In this document: one piece after another, positions 11,520 through 24,320 of the stretch | Numbering within the stretch: position 1 is the first letter of the stretch | Layout: each line of letters opens with the position of its first letter | Source: Zanthoxylum bungeanum | Lineage: Eukaryota; Streptophyta; Magnoliopsida; Sapindales; Rutaceae | Direction: 5' to 3' | Length of the DNA stretch: 64,000 bases | Assembly (NCBI GenBank): GCA_019454045.1 | Contig: SKCR01037606.1 | Location: 40,521 to 104,520 of the forward strand | Notes under the pieces: generated by a model | What the model saw: the letters and a program-made list of their open reading frames with translations, nothing else | What the model was told of the DNA's origin: nothing | The model's database searches: none | Translations under genes and position numbers: made by a program

Positions 11520-13577
11520 TGTTAGTGTTCCTAGAACATGCCAAGGATCTAATAAGCATGAAAACATGTTCATAAATTCAAAATAAGTTGCGGAATTACT
11601 TACATTGAATGGATTTGAGCTTTTAAATTTTTTGAGAAGAAGATCTCCAAGATGCTTCCTTTGTTGATTCCAAGTTTTGAGTTGTGAGAAGTGATCTCCA
11701 AGATCCAACCTTCAATGTTGATTCCAAGCTTTGAGTTTTGAGAAGTGATCTCCAAGATCCAACCTTCAATGTTGATTCCAAGCTTTGAGTTGTTTCCCTA
11801 TCACTTTTGTTGATTCCTTCAAGTGCTAGTTAACTTGATTTTGCCACAAAATCAAAGAAAGGAGGGAGACCATATTCACGCCCATTTTAGAGGATATTAG
11901 GGTTTCCATTTAGTTCCAAGTGTGTTTTGTGTGAAGCATACACAAATGAGAGAGAGAGAAGGGTTTTGGTAAAAGCCAATTTACCATTTTCACCTAAACA
12001 AGGTGGTTGGGTAAATGGTTTTGCCAAAACCATTCCAAGGTGGTTGGAAAGTGGATGGTATGGCATAAATGCCAACCACTCTCCCAACTACCACATTTAA
12101 AGTGGGCCCCAAATTTGAATTCAAAATTCAAATGTCTCTACGAACATTTGCAGCGGCTCGAATCCGTTTAATCCGATTAAACGAATTCTCGTCGCTAAAT
12201 AATTAAATCTAATTTAATTAAATAATGATGCCTCGCAAATATATTACGAATGTCGTCTACGAATTAATTCTAAATTAATTCGTTCATTCATATTAAAGTC
12301 CGACTTTAATTTCGTAACAAAATCCAATTCATTTAATATATCCGATAAATTAATTTTAGCCCATACGAATAAATTAAATAGAAAAATCAAATTTAATTAT
12401 TAAATTTATTCTACCGATTAATTCCAAATTAATCGCGTTCTCTCTCTTCCGAACACATTTAATCCCAGATTAAATAATACCTCAATTAATCCTAGATTAA
12501 TTTTCTCTCTCTTAATTAATCCCAGATTAATTCTAATTCGAATCAACTGTCATCGGTGAATCTTTGGGAAGCGACCCAAGAGATCCCTGGATATGTTGGC
12601 AGTAAATACGGTCATCAGATTATCCGAATACGTGCGTACCTCGTACCACATGCTTATCGATTTACAAGACATGGTTGGCTTCTAGCAAAGCACCGTGCCT
12701 ACCCAATTCTCCAGAAATATTCTTACTGGAATATATAATTTATGTCATGCGTAATATACGTAGTATTTGCGCATTGCGATCCAATATCGAATGTCACGTG
12801 CTAGGCCTGGGGCTGGAACTGTGTCTGCCCCGAACGAAGCACATGTCGGATGTCTGGTAACTAGTCTCTATAATCGGACGAACATGACCTAGTCATATCA
12901 TCCCGATGACTGCAGTACTTAAGAGCACTAGTACCATATCCTACGTGACATCATCTCCACTATGACTGGAGTGATACTTCCGTCTTGACATTACACCCAA
13001 TACACTACGATTCTCAATATACCCAGCAGAGGCGTACACAGAACCGGTTAAAGCCCTGGATGACCAAAACTAAAGCATACCGATTGTCGCAAGTATTAGC
13101 GATGCAAGTCTCAGGTTAAGACCAAATACACCTACCCTGATATCGGACTTCCATAGACACATAGTTATACTACAAATGGAATTTCGAGGGGTCTATCCAG
13201 AGCGAAGCTGTTTCCGCACCATCGGTAAACCAACCTCCTATCACACTTGCATAAGTATATAATACTTAAATATATGAGAACTATGCTGTTGTGCTCCCAC
13301 AACGCGCACAAGTGCAATACTAGTCTATTCCGCATTATCGATGTCCAGTCTCAATAATACTACGACTAGGGATATTTAATGATTAATCCTTCGAAGACTG
13401 ATACTGTCTCATATAATCTCAATCCAGGAACTAATCATAGGGACCTCCTATCATTTATACATCTAGGTGATCTAATCACAAATTATAAGAGCGCAATCTC
13501 CTTGTCACATAGTTAATTTGTACAACAACACCATGATTTGTACAAATAGTGACGCTATGGGTCATAACTGTCCAACA
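11520..13577 (-). repeat. CopB 5' LTR
   Basis: 2058 bases, near-identical to 1257-3296 apart from scattered substitutions and small indels, with the same TG...CA ends, 54-base tandem unit (11662-11790) and palindrome run (12155-12540). The similarity indicates a recent insertion compared with CopA. Confidence 0.92.
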
Positions 13578-13582
13578 AATAT

Positions 13583-14069
13583 AGCTCGTAAGACTTTGTG
13601 GTGTTGAACCAAAACTCATCTCTTTCATTCTTTATAACCCACGAAAGTGAGGCTCATTTTTCCTCGCTGCCGCAACTCGTGTTGGTGATACGGGGCTCGA
13701 TTTTTTTCCGCTCTCATCCAGGATTTTTGGGATACACATAGGGATGTTTTAGGGGTGTGTTAGGGCTTTTTTTCCTTGAAAAATCATACCTGAAATATCA
13801 CAGCAGTTCAAGCATTTCATGGGCTATTTTGGGAGTGTGCTGGGCGCGAATCGGGTCTAAAACAGTCCAGTTTTTGTACCGTTGTTCGAGGGTTGTTCGG
13901 GGACTATTCCGGGGCTGTTTTAGGGTTTGAATTTTTTCTAAAATAGAAGCAAACTCTCAGTGGTGGTACTGGTGTCACTCGGCCTCTTGGTTTGAAGGGC
14001 AGAAAAAATTTTCAAGTCCGATCCGGGTGCCTAACGTGCTTTCACTGCGCAAGGAAAGCGTTTCCTACA
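13583..14069 (+). repeat. CopA 5' LTR, right segment
   Basis: Continues the interrupted LTR: it matches 19926-20416 of the 3' LTR and ends in the same tttcctaca. 13578-13582 (aatat) is the right copy of CopB's target duplication. Confidence 0.9.
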
Positions 14070-14389
14070 ATTGACATCGAGAGTAAGGTTGAAAAGTATT
14101 CTTAACCCTTCTCTATTTTATTTAAAGTTACTATTTTCATTTATTTATATGAGTTATAAATATTAGTATGCATGTTTAGATGAGTAGACACAAAATAATA
14201 TTCATGAGATGAATGATTATTGTTATTTCGTGGCATAGTAATTCTCTTAGGTTTCTAATTTATTATTCATGGTTCATGCATCATGTTTAATTTTATGCCA
14301 AAATTATTTGATAATTTTAATATGCGATGAATGAATATTAAATGCATGTTTATTTATTTTTTCAGCCATAGTTTCTCCGATTATTTTCA
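14070..14389 (+). other. CopA 5' leader
   Basis: About 320 noncoding bases between LTR and gag. The first bases, attgacatcgagag, sit where a primer site is expected but only loosely resemble TGGTATCAGAGC. The rest is AT-rich and contains neither the four-fold motif nor the AGTGGGAG tract found in the other Copia leaders of this window. Confidence 0.6.
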
Positions 14390-15190
14390 TACTCTCAAAT
14401 GATAAATTAACGGGAGAAAACTATGTTTAGTGGAAAAGTAACATGAACGCTATCCTGGTCTGTAAAGACCTAAAATTTATCCTGATTGAGGAGTGTCCTC
14501 CCGAGCCGACCAAAAATGTTGGCCAAGCTGTGCACGATGCCTATCAGAAATGGGTCACGACTAATGAAAATGCCCACTACTACTTGATAGTAGGGATTTC
14601 TGAGGTTCTTGCTGCAAAGCATGAGCCTATGGCTTCAGCATCTTAGATGATGGAGTCATTACAGGGCATGTTCGAGCAGCCTTCGAACTGTTAACGTCAT
14701 AAGGTCATGGTCTCAGCGATGACTGCTAGGATGAAGGATGAGACATCAGTCAGAGAGCACGTCTTGAGGATGATGACCTATCTCAACACTGCCGAAACCC
14801 ATGGTGCTCACATTGACGAGCGTAGCCAGATGACCATGATTATGGAAACTCTTCCGAAGAGTTTTCTGTAGTTTAAAAGCAACTATGTTATGAACAAGTT
14901 GACTTTTACTTTGACCCAACTACTTAATGAGCTCACCCATTGCGAGTCCATGCTTGTGGATCCTTATAAGCCTAGAGGCAAATGTTGCCGAGTCTTCTAA
15001 ATCTGCAAAGAAGAAGAAGAATAACACTGGGAAGGCCAAGGCTAAGCCCATGAAGAAGAAGAACAATAAAGGCTCAAAGGATGCCAAGCTCAAAGGAAAA
15101 TGTTTCCATTGCAACAAGGACAGGCATTGGAAAAAGAATTGTCCTAAATACCTTGATGAGCTAAATGAGAAGAAGGCTACAGGTAAATAC
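14390..15190 (+). pseudogene. gag: CopA gag remnant with CCHC zinc knuckle
   Basis: Gag is the nucleocapsid protein that packages element RNA into particles. The N-terminal part reads SNDKLTGENYV, a stop, then WKSNMNAILVCKDLKFIL, the usual Copia gag opening. ATG 14443 gives a 67-residue open piece ending at 14646, and further in-frame stops and a frameshift follow. The C-terminal part is in the frame opened at 14927: a lysine-rich stretch, then CFHCNKDRHWKKNC, an intact CX2CX4HX4C knuckle (about 15101-15142). The long minus-strand frame at 14920-15330 is the antisense of this lysine-rich region. Confidence 0.88.
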
Positions 15191-16600
15191 GATTTACTTG
15201 TTATCAAATCTCTATTAGTGGAGGATGATAAATCCGCTTGGATTGTTGATTTTGGAGCCACTAACCATGTTTGTTCTTCTTTGCATCTACTTGACTCATG
15301 GAGGGACCTTGCTGAAGGTGAGTACATCATGAGGGTCAGGACAGGGGATGCCGTTTTAGCAAGAGCAGTGGGAGTTTCCTGTTTAAGTTTTATAAATAAT
15401 AGTTATTTAAATTTGACTAATGTGTTATTCATTCCTGGTTTTCGTAGGAATTTGATTTCCGTTTCTAAACTCTTGGATGATGGTTTTTTAGTTCTTTTAA
15501 TAGAAATTAGGTTATTATTGGTAGAAATGGATTAACCATATGCACAGGAAACTCAGAAAATAACTTGTATGTGTTAAGATCATTAACACATAGGTCACTG
15601 CTCAATGCTGAAATATTTAAGGTTGAGAAACCTAAAACTAAACGGAAAAAGATTTCTCACGATGACACATATCTCTGGTATCTTAGACTTGGTCATATCG
15701 GCCTTGACCAGATAGATAGGTTGATAAAGAATAGAGCCATAAACCGGTAAAAGCTCGGAACATTACCAGTTTGCGAATCCTGTTTAGAAGGAAAAATGAC
15801 CAAGAGACCTTTTACTGGAAATGGTATAAGAGCCAGTCAACCACTTGAGCTAATACATTCGGACGTTTGTGGACCAATAAATGTAAAAGCACGAGGTGGT
15901 TATGAATACTTCGTCACATTTATTGACGATTATTCTATATATTAGTATGTTTACCTAATGTAGCTCAAGTCAGATACTTTTGAAAAGTTCATAGAGTATC
16001 GTTCTGAAATTGAGAACTAGTTAGGTAAGACGATAACTTTACGATCAGATCATGGAGGAGAATACCTTGACAGAGATTTCGAGAAATTCTTGGTTGAGCA
16101 TGGGATAGTATCCCAACTCACAGCACCTGGAACACCACAACAAAATGGTGTTGCAGAAAAGAGAAATTGGACCCTACTAGACATGATAAGATCTATATTT
16201 AGTTATAGCTCGCTACCTGGTTCGTTCTAGGGATATGCATTACAAACAGTAATGTATATCCTTAATGTAGTTCCGTCTAAATCTGTTCCTAAGATTCCCT
16301 TAGAGTTGTGGAGTGGTCGTAAAATTAGTTTACGACATTTCCGCATATAAGGGTGTCCAACACATGTTTTGAAGAATAAGACTACTAAGTTGGAGCCACG
16401 TTCACAGGTGTACCAATTTGTAGGCTATCCTAAAGAGACTAGGGGTGGATTCTTCTATAGCCCTAAAGATAACAAAGTGTTTATATCGACAAATGCTACG
16501 TTTCTAGAGGAGAACTATATGAGGGAGCTCAAACCTCGAAGTAAATATTACTCAAGGAGTTACTTGCTGGTTCAACCAGCACACCATCGTCAATGAAAGT
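15191..16600 (+). pseudogene. pol: CopA protease and integrase remnant
   Basis: The protease begins near 15235 with WIVDFGATNHVCSSL: the catalytic D-S/T-G triplet reads D-F-G, a lost or altered active site. The zinc-binding pre-integrase segment follows (LRLGHIGLDQIDRL, then CESCLEGKMTK near 15765-15800). The integrase core follows with HSDVCG near 15860 and RSDHGGEYLD near 16045, giving two of the D,D,E residues, and GTPQQNGVAEKRN near 16130 with the glutamate. In-frame stops occur near 15943, 15961, 16018 and 16228. The C-terminal block runs to the stop near 16594. Confidence 0.88.
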
Positions 16601-18290
16601 TGACAAATATATAGCACCTTCGACATCTGAGCGTCAAATGCAAGTTCATCAAAATAATCTGCCACCTAGACATAGTGAGAGGGTCGTACGACAACTTGAT
16701 CGCTATCTAGGAGTTGGAAAGGCACAAGTTGTCGCATCCAGCGATAGTATAAATGATCCATTGACCTATCGTAGTGCAATGGATGATTATGACAAAGAGG
16801 AATGACTCAAAGCCATGAACCTAGAGATGGAGTCTATGTACTCCAACTTTGTCTGTGAACTTGTAGACCAACTTGATTGGGTAAAACCTATAGGTTGAAA
16901 GTGGATCTACAAGAGAAAGAGGGGAGCAGATGGGAAGGTACAGACCTTCAAGGTCAGGTTACTGGCCAAGGATTATACCTAGAAAGAGGGAGTTCACTAT
17001 GATGAAACTTTCTCGCCTGTAGCCATGCTAAAATCCATCTACACTCTTCTATCCATTGCCGCATATTATGACTATGAGATTTGGCAAATGGACGTCAAGA
17101 CAGCATTCTTGAATGGAAATCTTGATGAATGTATCTATATAGTGCAACCAGAGGGGTTCATAGCCCAATGTCAAGAGCAAATTATGGACTCAAGCAAACA
17201 TCTCAATCTTGGAACATAAGATTTGATACCACGATCAAGTCTTGTGACTTTGAGCAGAATATTGATTAGCCTTATATATACAAGCACGTCATTGACGGAA
17301 ATATGGTTTTTCTTATTTTATACTTCTTTGATATTTTACTCATTGGGAATAATGTAATGATATTATCATACGTGAAATCCTGGCTAGCTAACCAATTCCA
17401 AATGAAAGATTTGGGAGAGGCCAGTTATGTCCTTGGGATCCAGATACTTCGAGATCGTAAGAAATGACTGTTAGCTATGTCTCAGACATCCTACATCGAC
17501 AAGATCCTTGTGTGATTTGGGATACAGAATTCCAAGAAAAGAAATTTACCTTATCGACATGGAATTCATTTGTCAAAGTATCAGTCTCTTAAGACACCAC
17601 AAAGATTTGAGGAAATGAGACATATCCCATATGCCTCAGCAGTTGGTAGTCTCATGTATGTCATGCTATGCACGAGACCAGACATCTATTTTACAGTGGG
17701 AGCAGTCAGTAGTTTTCAGTCTAACCAAGGATTGGATCATTGGGTGGCTGTGAAACACATTCTCAAATATCTTAAGAGAATGAGAAATTATATGCTTGTG
17801 TATTCTGGTGAGGATATACAGACTCTGATTTTGAGACGGATGTCGATTCTAGGAAATCAACATCTGGATCGGTGTTTACCCTAGGTGGTGGGGCTATAGT
17901 ATGGTGGAGTATAAAGCAATCTTGTATTGCTGACTCCACCATGGAGGCTGAGTATATAGTAGCTTACAAAACAGTTAAGGAAGCAGTCTGGCTCTGTAAG
18001 TTCTTGGGAGATCTGGAAGTCGTTCCAGATATGGATAAACCACTCACACTTTATTGCGATAATAGTGGTGCTGTAGCGAATTCAAATGAACCAAGAAGTC
18101 ACAAAAGGTGAAAACATATAGAGAGGATATAACATCTCATCAGGGAGATAGTACGGAATGAAGATGTTTCTGTCACAAAGATTGCATCCGCAGAGAACTT
18201 GGCTGATCCGTTTACAAATACCTTGTCAGCTAAAGTGTTTGAAGATCACATAGATGGTCTAGAAATACGTGACATGTCCTATTTGCTCTA
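16601..18290 (+). pseudogene. pol: CopA reverse transcriptase and RNase H remnant
   Basis: RT copies the RNA genome and RNase H removes it. Readable pieces: WIYKRKRGADGKVQTF near 16903, then [18 protein letters not shown] (about 17067-17121), then a damaged palm. The YVDD-equivalent region near 17320 reads as broken FDILLIGN-like sequence. The piece at 17570-17884 holds PYASAVGSLMYVMLCTRPDI and the connection domain. RNase H (17872-18111) has WWSIKQSCIADSTMEAEYI and LTLYCDNSGAV with the conserved acidic residues. Several stops and frameshifts make it nonfunctional. Confidence 0.88.
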
Positions 18291-18305
18291 GTGAAAGTGG
18301 GAGAT
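18291..18305 (+). promoter_or_regulatory. CopA polypurine tract
   Basis: GTGAAAGTGGGAGAT lies immediately before the TGTTGGAACATG start of the 3' LTR, the expected place and sequence for a Copia plus-strand primer. Confidence 0.85.
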
Positions 18306-20416
18306 TGTTGGAACATGTGCCATAGATCTTCATGTAATGTAAACGGTTTTATATGTTATGAAATAAAATGATAAATTACTCATTTATCAAAGTTTTTTGT
18401 TTAAATATCGCATATTGTAAATTATCTTGATTACCCTAGATTACTCATGTGCCTTCAGACTTAGTGTATGAGTGTCATACACAAGAGGATTTAAGTATGA
18501 AGTTAGTAATCTAAAATAGTCCTTAGAGAGCAAACAAAGCAGGTATTTTGTTTGTGGTTTATCTATAGCTACGGTTCATTCTATATTTGTATGGCGACCT
18601 TAATTCAGAATCGTCCATGTGGAGACATAAGAATGTAGACACTTTGTATGATGTGATCATATAGGACTGGACCCAAATAGAAATGACTTTCTTATAATAT
18701 CCATTAAATAAAGAAATTTATTTGGATCCACTAGATGGTCATATATGGATTGATTTTAATCCGGAGTGTACTACGAACTTATGCATGACAGACTATGTCT
18801 TTTGATTTACAAAGGTGAGGTTGGTGTAGCAGTCCCGACCAATAGATACGTACTTTGGGGTATGGTCTGGTGTGTTCACTCATTCTTGCGAGAAATAGAT
18901 GAATATCTTCCTTAAGGGTTGATTCGGTACTTGAACGGCTAGAGCGCTCGAGTCTTTCTATTACGAATAGAAAGATTAAAATTCATAATGGTTATGAATA
19001 AATCGTTCATTAGAGAATTGATGGTACTTGAGGTAAAAATAATTAGAGGGGTATAACGGATATTATGACCTGGCTCTAATTACGGGATACTCGTGAAGGG
19101 TTAATCCGTTTGTAATGACGATATCGATGGACACCGATGTGGTTCGGCTTAATATCTATCTACGTCAATGAGAGTGCAGCATCGGATTTTTAGTGGAATA
19201 ACCCAGAGTTAATAATTCGAAATATTTAATTAAGAGCTTAATTGATATTCCGAGATTATTGGAGCTCGGAAGCGTATGTCTATTTATTCCCCATGTTAGC
19301 TCAATATAATGTAGTGGATTTAGTATATTTGGATAGTCCAATTATATACTCACATATGTATAAATATTATTAATATGATGAATAGTATCATTTTGTCACA
19401 CTTGAAACTATATATTAAAAGTTAATATATGGTTTTAATAATTATATGATAATTATTAAATGTATAAAATTAAATTATATGTGATATAATTTAATAAGGC
19501 CATTATTGGAATTTCAAGTTTTGGAAACCCTTGATTATTTTTTGGAAGTTATGTTTCTCAAAAGGTTAATTGAATATTTAATTTTGTAATATTTTCTCAT
19601 TATGGTAATTAAGATTGTTGTTACAAAATTTTTAATTTCACACATGTGTTGGCCGAAAATTTAAGGTTGGAATGGGAAGGGTTTTGTGATTTTTGGAAAT
19701 TAGAAACCCTAGGTATAAAAATGAAATGTGAGTTTCTTTTGCTACCTAATTCATTCTTGAACCCTAGCCTCCATCTTATTCTTCTCCAAATTGTCTCAAA
19801 GTGTTGAAAAAATAAATATAAGAACAAAAAGAAAAATAAATTTTTTCCTTGGTGTGACATTAATCTCTAAAACGTTTAAGGATTAATTTTGTGAGTTTAG
19901 CCCACACTAGTTTTCGTTGGTAATGAGATATAGCTCGGAAGACTTTGTGGTGTTGAACCAAAACTCATCTATTTCATTCTTTATAACCCACAGAAGTGAG
20001 GCTAATTTTTCCTCACTGTGGCAACTTATGTTGGTGATACGGGGCTCGGTTTGTTTATGCTTTCATCCAGAATTTTTGGGAAACACATATGGTTGTTTTA
20101 GGGCTGTGTTGGGGGTGTTTTTCGTTGAAAAATCAGACCTGAAATATCACAGCAGTTCACGCATTTCAGGGGCCATTTTGGGAGTGTGCTGAGCGTGAAT
20201 CGGGTCCAAAACAGTCCAGTTTTTGTACCGCTGTCGGGGCTGTTCGGGGACTGTTCCAGGGATGTTTCGGAGCTGGAATTTTATCTAAAACAGAAGTGAA
20301 ATTTCAGCAGTGGTACTGGTGTCACTCGGCCTCTTTGTGAGAAGGGCAGAAAATTTTTTCAAGTTTGATCCGGGTGCCTAATGTGCTTTCGCTGCGCAAG
20401 GAAAGTGTTTCCTACA
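18306..20416 (+). repeat. CopA 3' LTR
   Basis: 2111 bases, TG...CA, uninterrupted, and the template that shows how the 5' LTR was split. A TATAAAAA box is at 19714-19721. The junction on the right (cacgc, 20417-20421) is CopX leader sequence, so this boundary is firm. Confidence 0.9.
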
Positions 20417-20747
20417 CACGCTATATCTAATGTTTTACTGGAGCGACCTAAATTCTGGCAATTTATACCCTCTCAATAATGACGGTATTGGGAATAAGTA
20501 ATAAGAACTTATTCATCTTCGTATTGAAAAGACGAACCATCCAATAATGCTCCATTATTATTAATATTATTACTTAAAATAAAGTAATCATCTAATCACT
20601 GGAGATTTATGACAATCAAATCATTACCATGCTTAGGTCAAAATAAAAATTTTAATTTAAAACATGCAATGTATATCCAATATGACTTATGCATAATTAA
20701 ATTAAAATTACAAAGGCATAGATTCAAATACATGTCAAACATACAAC
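20417..20747 (-). other. CopX 5' leader fragment
   Basis: Collinear with 35656-35958 in the CopE leader, including ctctcaataatgacggtatt at about 20471, one copy of the leader repeat motif. It continues beyond CopD at 29412. CopX is therefore a minus-strand element related to CopE, with its gag-pol body to the left of CopA and outside the window. Confidence 0.82.
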
Positions 20748-22686
20748 TGTTGAGTTCTAATGAATCAATCCTAAGATCTAATAAGCATAAAATATGTGTG
20801 AATACACAAAGAAGTTAGCAGAATTATACTTACAAAGATCGGTTATAGGATGTGTAGAGTTCAAAAAATTTTCTTCCTTTGAAGTTGCTCCAAGCTCCTC
20901 CAATGTTGAGTGTCAAGCTCCAAGCTTTGAAGAATGGATTCCAAACTCTTGGGAAAGGTTTCCCTATAACCTTTGTATGATCTAAAGTCTGCTAGCACTT
21001 GGAAAAATTTGCAACAAATTTCTTCCTAGTGTTCTTGTAACTCTCGGCCAAGCCAAGAATTAGGCAAAGAGGGAGAGAGATGAGTCAATGATGAAATGTT
21101 GACTTGTTTTATTTTCCAAAAATAAAAATATGATATACCAAAATCCAATATTTGGTAAAAGTCCATCACCTTTCACAATTGTGTGTCTTACAAGTCACCA
21201 TCATTTCATCACTAACTTCCATCACCAAAAAGTGATGAGAATGACAAATGATGTGACTTGTGAAGTGACTTGTGGGCCCCACTTGAATTCAAAATCCGAG
21301 TGGGCCCGCAAACACATTCCGGGCTCGGGTTTGTTAATTCCGAATAACGAATTTTCCGTTGCGACATAATTAAATCAAATTTAATTAAATAATTATGCCT
21401 AGCATGATTACTATTAAAGTCGCTCGCGAATTAATTCTAAATTAATTCGTTCGCCCGAATTAAAATCCAATTTTAATTCCGTTATAAAATCTAATTTCAT
21501 TTAATATATCGAATATATTATTTAATCGATTAATTCCAAATTAATCGTTCTCTCTCTATTAATGAATTTTATCCCAGATAAAATCTCGCCATAATTAATC
21601 ATAGATTAATTCTCTCTCTTCTAATTAATCCCAGATTAATTATGTTCGAGTCATACGTCATCGGTGAATCTTCGGGAAGCGACCCATGAGATCCCTGGAT
21701 ATGTTGGCAGTAAATCCGGTCGTCGGACTATCCGAACACGTGCGTACCTCGTACCACGTTCTTACCGATTTACGAGATATGGTTGGCTTCTAGCAAAGCG
21801 TCGTACCTACCCAATTCTCCAGAAATATTCTTTAAGGAATATATAATCTATAACAGGCATAGTATATGTAGTATTACGTATTGCGATCCAGTATCAGATG
21901 TCACATGCAAGGCCTGGGGCTGGAATAATGTTTACCCCGTACGAAGCATATATCAGATCACAAGCAACTAGTCTCTATAATCGGATAATCATGACCTTGA
22001 CATATTATCCCGATAGTTGCAACATAATAGAGAACCAGTTATGTATCCCTGCGTGATCATCATCTCCATATGACTGAAGTGATACTTCCATCTTGACATC
22101 ACACCCAATACACTACGATTCTCAATAAACCTAGAAGAGGCATACACAGAACCTGTTAAAGTCCCAGACGACCAAAAACAAAGCGTATTAATTGTCACAA
22201 GTACTAGCGACGCAAGTCTGAGGTTAAGACCAAATACACCTACCCTAAAGCGGATTCCCATAGACACATAGTCATACTACCAATGGGATTCCGATGGGTC
22301 TATCCAGAGTGAAGTTGTTCCCATACCATCGGTAAACACAACCTCTTATCACACTTGCATAAGTATCCAATACTTAAATATATGAGAACTATGTTGTTAC
22401 GCTTCCATAACACGCACAAGTGTAATACTAGTCTATTCAGCATTATCGATGTCCAGTCTCGATAATACTACGACTAGGGATATTTAATGATTAAACCTTT
22501 GTGGATTGATGTTGTCTCATATCTTATTAATCTGAAACAAATCATACGGACTTTTATCATTTATATATTCGAGTAATCAAATTACAAAATGATAAAATAG
22601 TAATTTCCATTGTCACATAGTTAATTTGTACAAAAACCACAATGTCTTTTACAAATAGTGACGCTATGGGTCATAATTATCCAACA
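20748..22686 (-). repeat. CopD 3' LTR
   Basis: 1939 bases with TG...CA ends. It shares the palindrome run (21320-21650) and 3' half (from about 21655) with CopB, SoloC and CopH, while its U5 portion (20748-21300) is specific to CopD. No gene is supported in it. Confidence 0.9.
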
Positions 22687-22703
22687 ATCTACCACTTGGC
22701 CTA
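22687..22703 (-). promoter_or_regulatory. CopD polypurine tract
   Basis: Minus strand TATAGGCCAAGTGGTAGAT next to the LTR start. One G of the usual AAGTGGGAGAT is T here, a likely weakening change. Confidence 0.75.
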
Positions 22704-22879
22704 TAGCCAGTCACTCAAGCATCTAACACCTGAACTATGTACATGTCGCTCAAACTTTTGCTGAAGAATAACTTTCGTCAGCAGATCTGCAATATTGTCA
22801 TCTGATGCGACCTTCTCGATCTTCACATCGCCACGATGTATGATCTCACGAATCAGATGGAAACGTCGAAGAACATGCT

Positions 22880-23327
22880 TAGATCGTTGATGAGACCGCG
22901 GTTCCTTAGCCTACGCTATAGCCCCGTTATTTTCACAATACAATGGAATGAGCTCATCTGCTAATGAAACTACTCCTAATCCAATTACGAATTTACGGAT
23001 CCAAACTGCCTCTTTTGCTACTTCAGCTGCAGCAATATATTCCGCTTTTGTTGAATCGGCAACAGTCTCTTGCTTGGAAGATTTCCAGCTTACTGCGCCG
23101 TTGTTCAAACAAAATATGTACCCAGATTGCGACTTACAGTCGTCTTTATCGGTTTGGAAACTTACATCGGTAAACCCAATTACCTCAAGTTCTCCATCTC
23201 CATAGATTAAGAAAGCATCATTAGTTCGTCTAAGATACTTAAGGATGTTCTTAACTGCCATCCAGTGACCATCACCTGGATCGGCCTGATAGCGACTACA
23301 CATGCTCAAAGCATAGGAGACATCAGG
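22880..23327 (-). pseudogene. pol: CopD RNase H domain
   Basis: The open frame 22911-23309 covers the RT-RNase H connection (SRYQADPGDGHWMAVKNILK) and the RNase H core: GFTDVSFQTD with the first acid, AVSWKSSKQETVADSTKAEY with the catalytic E, and IPLYCENNGAIA in place of the usual IPLYCDN, an Asp-to-Glu change at a catalytic position. A frameshift and stop separate it from the RT piece upstream, and the C-terminal tail towards the polypurine tract is degraded. Confidence 0.88.
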
Positions 23328-24320
23328 TCACGTACATATCATGGCATACATGATCGATCCGACTGCCGAGGCGAACAGGATCTGACTCATGTTGTCTCTC
23401 TCATCTTGAGTTTTAGGACACATGTCCTTAGATAGAGTGACACCAAGTGACACTGGCAATTTTATTCCTAGAATAAAGGCTGCTTCTCCCAGATCTTTCA
23501 TGGAGAATTTTAATGAAAGCCAAGCTTTCACCGATTGTAGCATGGGAATGTCATTGCCAATAAGCAATACATCATCAACGTAAAGGATAATGAATGTCAG
23601 TGCGCTCCCACTAACCTTCTTATATACAAAAGGATCATCGTCGTTTTGAATGAAATCATATTCTTTTATGATCTCATCAAAACGTTGGTTCCAAGAACGC
23701 GATGCTTGCTTCAATCCATAAATGGATCGATTTAACTTGCAAACCTTGTCTGCATGTTTTGGTACGAAAAAACCATTAGGCTATTGTATATAAACATCCT
23801 CCAAAAGGTTTCTGTTAAGGAAAGTGATATTGACGTTCATTTGCCATATCTCGTAATCGAAATATGCAGCAATAGCAAGCATTATCCGAATGGATTTAAT
23901 CATGGTAACATGTGAAAACGTTTCATCGTAATCGACACCATGTCGTTGACGATACCCCTTCACTACAAGCCTAGCTTTTTACATTTGTATGTTTCCATCC
24001 ATGTCGGTCTTCTTCATGAAGACCGATTTACAACCAATAGGCTTTACGCCTTCTGGTGCATCAACCAATGTCCAAACTAAGTTGGTGTACATGGAATCCA
24101 TTTCGGATTTCAAGGTATCCTGCCATAAACCGGAGTCGATACCTTGTATCACTTCCTCATACGTAGCTGGTTCGTCTTCCTCAATAAGATTAATATCCAC
24201 ATGAGGTGAGATCAGAAACCCATACCTCTCAGGTTGTTTTCTGACTCTCTCCGATTCTACGCGGTTCTTGTGTATTCGAAAACTGTGGTACAGTCTCATC
24301 CCTGATGAACTGTTCATGTT
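23328..24320 (-). pseudogene. pol: CopD reverse transcriptase
   Basis: Three adjoining pieces on the minus strand. The first (23979-24317) ends with the N-terminal block PIGCKSVFMKKTDMDG. The second (23781-23963) has [18 protein letters not shown] and YEIWQMNVNITFLN. The third (23328-23714) contains ILYVDDVLLIGNDI, an intact YVDD catalytic motif, followed by the thumb (FSMKDLGEAAFILGIK). Frames change between pieces, and expected residues are replaced (AFLNG reads TFLNR), so this is an inactive copy that still has its catalytic aspartates. Confidence 0.9.

Larger units (their letters stand above)
1257..13577 (-). mobile_element. CopB: minus-strand Ty1/Copia element with SoloC nested in its leader
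   Basis: The two LTRs (1257-3296 and 11520-13577) are nearly identical, begin TGTTAGTGTTCC and end GTCCAACA on the plus strand. Inside the left LTR is the reverse complement of a polypurine tract, and beside the right LTR the reverse complement of a tRNA-iMet-type primer site, so the element reads right to left. Flanks gatat (1252-1256) and aatat (13578-13582) are a 5-bp target duplication with one mismatch, and removing CopB restores an unbroken CopA LTR. The length of about 12.3 kb includes the 2.16-kb SoloC. The internal region is a heavily degraded relative of CopD. Confidence 0.92.
1..20416 (+). mobile_element. CopA: Ty1/Copia LTR retrotransposon, 5' end outside window, split by CopB
   Basis: Plus-strand Copia element. 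The left 1256 bases match 18707-19924 inside its own 3' LTR, so position 1 falls about 400 bases into the 5' LTR. The LTR resumes at 13583 after the CopB insertion and ends in CA at 14069. The internal region (14070-18305) has gag, protease, integrase, reverse transcriptase and RNase H in Copia order. A polypurine tract and the 3' LTR (18306-20416) follow. The two LTR copies differ visibly more than the CopB or CopG pairs, which fits CopA being older than the element inside it. To its right lies CopX leader sequence, so CopA was inserted into CopX. The left target duplication is outside the window. Confidence 0.9.

Noticed and set aside
14920..15330. 136-codon minus-strand ORF
   Set aside because: Exactly antisense to CopA's lysine-rich gag and zinc knuckle; its Phe/Ser-rich composition is what antisense of AAG/AAA codons gives.
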